From Gammaproteobacteria bacterium UBA6968 (GTDB taxonomy: Bacteria; Pseudomonadota; Gammaproteobacteria; Pseudomonadales; Azotimanducaceae): DNA of 6,768 nt. The notes beneath the pieces are model-generated. The model was not told where the DNA came from. It searched no databases and saw only the letters and a list, made by a program, of their open reading frames with translations. This document shows, piece after piece, positions 5,898-6,768 of the stretch. The stretch is taken from positions 1 through 6,768 of the forward strand of contig DJYW01000003.1 in assembly GCA_002450255.1 (NCBI GenBank). The letters run 5' to 3'. Both the position numbers and the translations under genes were made by a program. The number at the start of each line of letters is the position of its first letter. Position 1 is the first letter of the stretch.

Positions 5898-5951
5898 TAC
5901 CGAACGTCGAATTAAGTGCCGTAGATTCTAATTTAACGGTATTATTCGGTA
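5898..5951 (+). other. Nested inverted repeat upstream of the exported-protein gene
   Basis: TACCGAA 5898-5904 and TTCGGTA 5945-5951 are a perfect 7-bp inverted repeat around 40 nt. Inside it, AATTA 5910-5914 can pair with TAATT 5929-5933. The structure ends 52 nt before the preferred start codon (6004). It may be a leader structure or a pair of distant operator half-sites. Confidence 0.3.
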
Positions 5952-6003
5952 GACGATGAATTATATTCGTCAACCGCAAGTTAATAGAGGGAGTAACAAT
6001 AGG

Positions 6004-6720
6004 ATGGTTAAAAACCTAAAAATAGGAATATCACTCGGATTATTGGCAATTTTGTCTACCTTAATTTCGCAGGCACGCGCCGAGTTGATTGAGGTCTACA
6101 CCTGGAAAGCACTTCCGGGCAAAGAAGCCCAAATGCTTGAAACATTTGTTGCTGCTAAGGCCATTCACGAGGAGATGGGCGCGACGGTATCCATTAACCA
6201 ACAAATGACCGGAAGCGCACAGGAAGTCGACTATGTCATGCGCTGGGATGATTCAGAAGCTTGGGGCAAGTCACTGGACAATAATCGTAATCCGGCCATG
6301 GCAGCTAAGTGGCAAGCCTTTTTAGCTAAAGCGAACCTCGACCCTGCCGGCGAGATGATCCGAAGCTCAGGCGGGGCGAATGTGGACTCAAGCAAGAAAG
6401 CGGCAGATTTCAAAGATTCTTATGTTTACGGTGTTTATGTCTGGGAACCTGAAGCCGGACAAACCCTGGCGTTTATGCAGACCGCAATGGAAGCCGAAAA
6501 ACTGCATGAAGAGATGGGCGCTCGCGTCGAGATCTATACAGAGAACGTTGGAACGCCGGGACGCGTGCACTACGTTATGATGTGGGACTCGTACAGCGAT
6601 TGGGCCGGCACGACTGCAAAAATGTCGAACAGTAAGGCCTGGGCTGCCTTGGCCGCGCGCACGAATAATGGACTCGGTACACTAACTTCATCTTTCCGGG
6701 CGCAAACATTGGTACCGTAG
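6004..6720 (+). CDS. Exported two-domain protein of unknown function (duplicated ferredoxin-like domain)
   Basis: I do not recognise a named family. From the ATG at 6004 the product is 238 residues. Residues 1-26 are a textbook signal peptide: a KNLK basic start, a hydrophobic core, and cleavage after A-R-A, so the mature protein should be periplasmic or secreted. The rest is one domain repeated: residues about 31-118 and 144-231 match at a constant offset of 113, with VYxW (31-34, 144-147), HEEMGA (55-60, 168-173), YVMxWD (77-82, 190-195) and W87/W200. The alternating strands and helices suggest dimeric alpha/beta-barrel (ferredoxin-like) domains that would pair within one chain; this fold is inferred. 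An earlier in-frame ATG (5956) would put 16 polar residues before the signal peptide, so 6004 is preferred; GAGGGAG lies 10 nt before it. It is divergent from the permease gene, which hints at a linked role. Confidence 0.85.
   Translation: MVKNLKIGISLGLLAILSTLISQARAELIEVYTWKALPGKEAQMLETFVAAKAIHEEMGATVSINQQMTGSAQEVDYVMRWDDSEAWGKSLDNNRNPAMAAKWQAFLAKANLDPAGEMIRSSGGANVDSSKKAADFKDSYVYGVYVWEPEAGQTLAFMQTAMEAEKLHEEMGARVEIYTENVGTPGRVHYVMMWDSYSDWAGTTAKMSNSKAWAALAARTNNGLGTLTSSFRAQTLVP
6094..6696 (+). repeat. Internal tandem domain duplication within the exported-protein gene
   Basis: The coding units 6094-6357 and 6433-6696 encode homologous domains offset by exactly 339 bp. At DNA level GAGATGGGCGC is identical at 6172-6182 and 6511-6521, while most other codons have diverged, so the duplication is old and under protein-level constraint. 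The joining segment (residues about 119-143) is polar, with Ser, Gly, Asn and Lys, as expected for a linker. Confidence 0.85.
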
Positions 6721-6768
6721 CGCTATTGTTAGAACTTTATGCGCCACTTTAAACTAGATCCTGACAAG

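Larger units (their letters stand above)
5668..6003. other. 336-bp divergent intergenic region
   Basis: It separates the permease (-) from the exported protein (+) and must hold the promoters of both. No convincing gene was found in it. Seen here: the inverted repeat ACATAT/ATATGT (5684-5707) next to the permease start; an imperfect stem-loop at 5758-5801 (GCGACGCC pairs with GGCGTT-a-GC, with CCC-TTTTT-GGG inside); the long-spaced inverted repeat 5898-5951; and the Shine-Dalgarno of the plus-strand gene at 5986-5993. No promoter with both good boxes was recognised; TATATT at 5962-5967 is a possible -10 for the plus-strand gene. Confidence 0.55.

Noticed and set aside
5956..6003. Upstream ATG as start of the exported protein
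   Set aside because: It would add 16 polar residues before a standard signal peptide and has no Shine-Dalgarno; the ATG at 6004 has GAGGGAG at a workable distance.

Overview
The window looks like chromosomal DNA of a heterotrophic, probably gammaproteobacterial (marine-type) bacterium. This is inferred from gene content: a crotonase/dienoyl-CoA isomerase, a CaiB/BaiF CoA-transferase, a spinster-like MFS transporter and a beta-lactamase-fold serine hydrolase are typical of the lipid, terpenoid and aromatic acid catabolic regions of such organisms. Base composition looks balanced by eye. No rRNA, tRNA, CRISPR array, transposase or phage gene was seen.

Layout. 3-230 (+) is the C-terminal end of a beta-lactamase-family serine hydrolase. 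231-446 holds a candidate terminator and a cluster of competing small hairpins. 447-836 (+) encodes a small four-helix membrane protein of the DUF2306 type. 837-1197 has no convincing gene but has a good -10 box and a leader stem-loop. 1198-2067 (+) encodes a delta3,5-delta2,4-dienoyl-CoA isomerase-like crotonase. 2068-2569 is an unusually long convergent gap with a row of stem-loops. 2570-3871 (-) is a family III CoA-transferase. 4030-5667 (-) is a spinster-like MFS permease that probably shares a transcript with it. 5668-6003 is a divergent regulatory gap with two inverted repeats. 6004-6720 (+) encodes an exported protein of unknown function made of two copies of one domain.

How the genes may work together (inference). 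The MFS protein could import a carboxylic acid or lipid-like compound. The family III CoA-transferase could turn it into a CoA thioester. The dienoyl-CoA isomerase could reposition double bonds so that an unsaturated intermediate can enter beta-oxidation. The serine hydrolase could release acids from esters. The secreted two-domain protein lies divergent to the permease and may act on or bind the same compound outside the cytoplasm. The substrate cannot be read from the sequence.

Most worth a second look: the exported protein whose halves align without a gap at a 113-residue offset, the stem-loop-rich convergent gap, and the mutually exclusive hairpins just upstream of the DUF2306 gene. None of these proves a new system.
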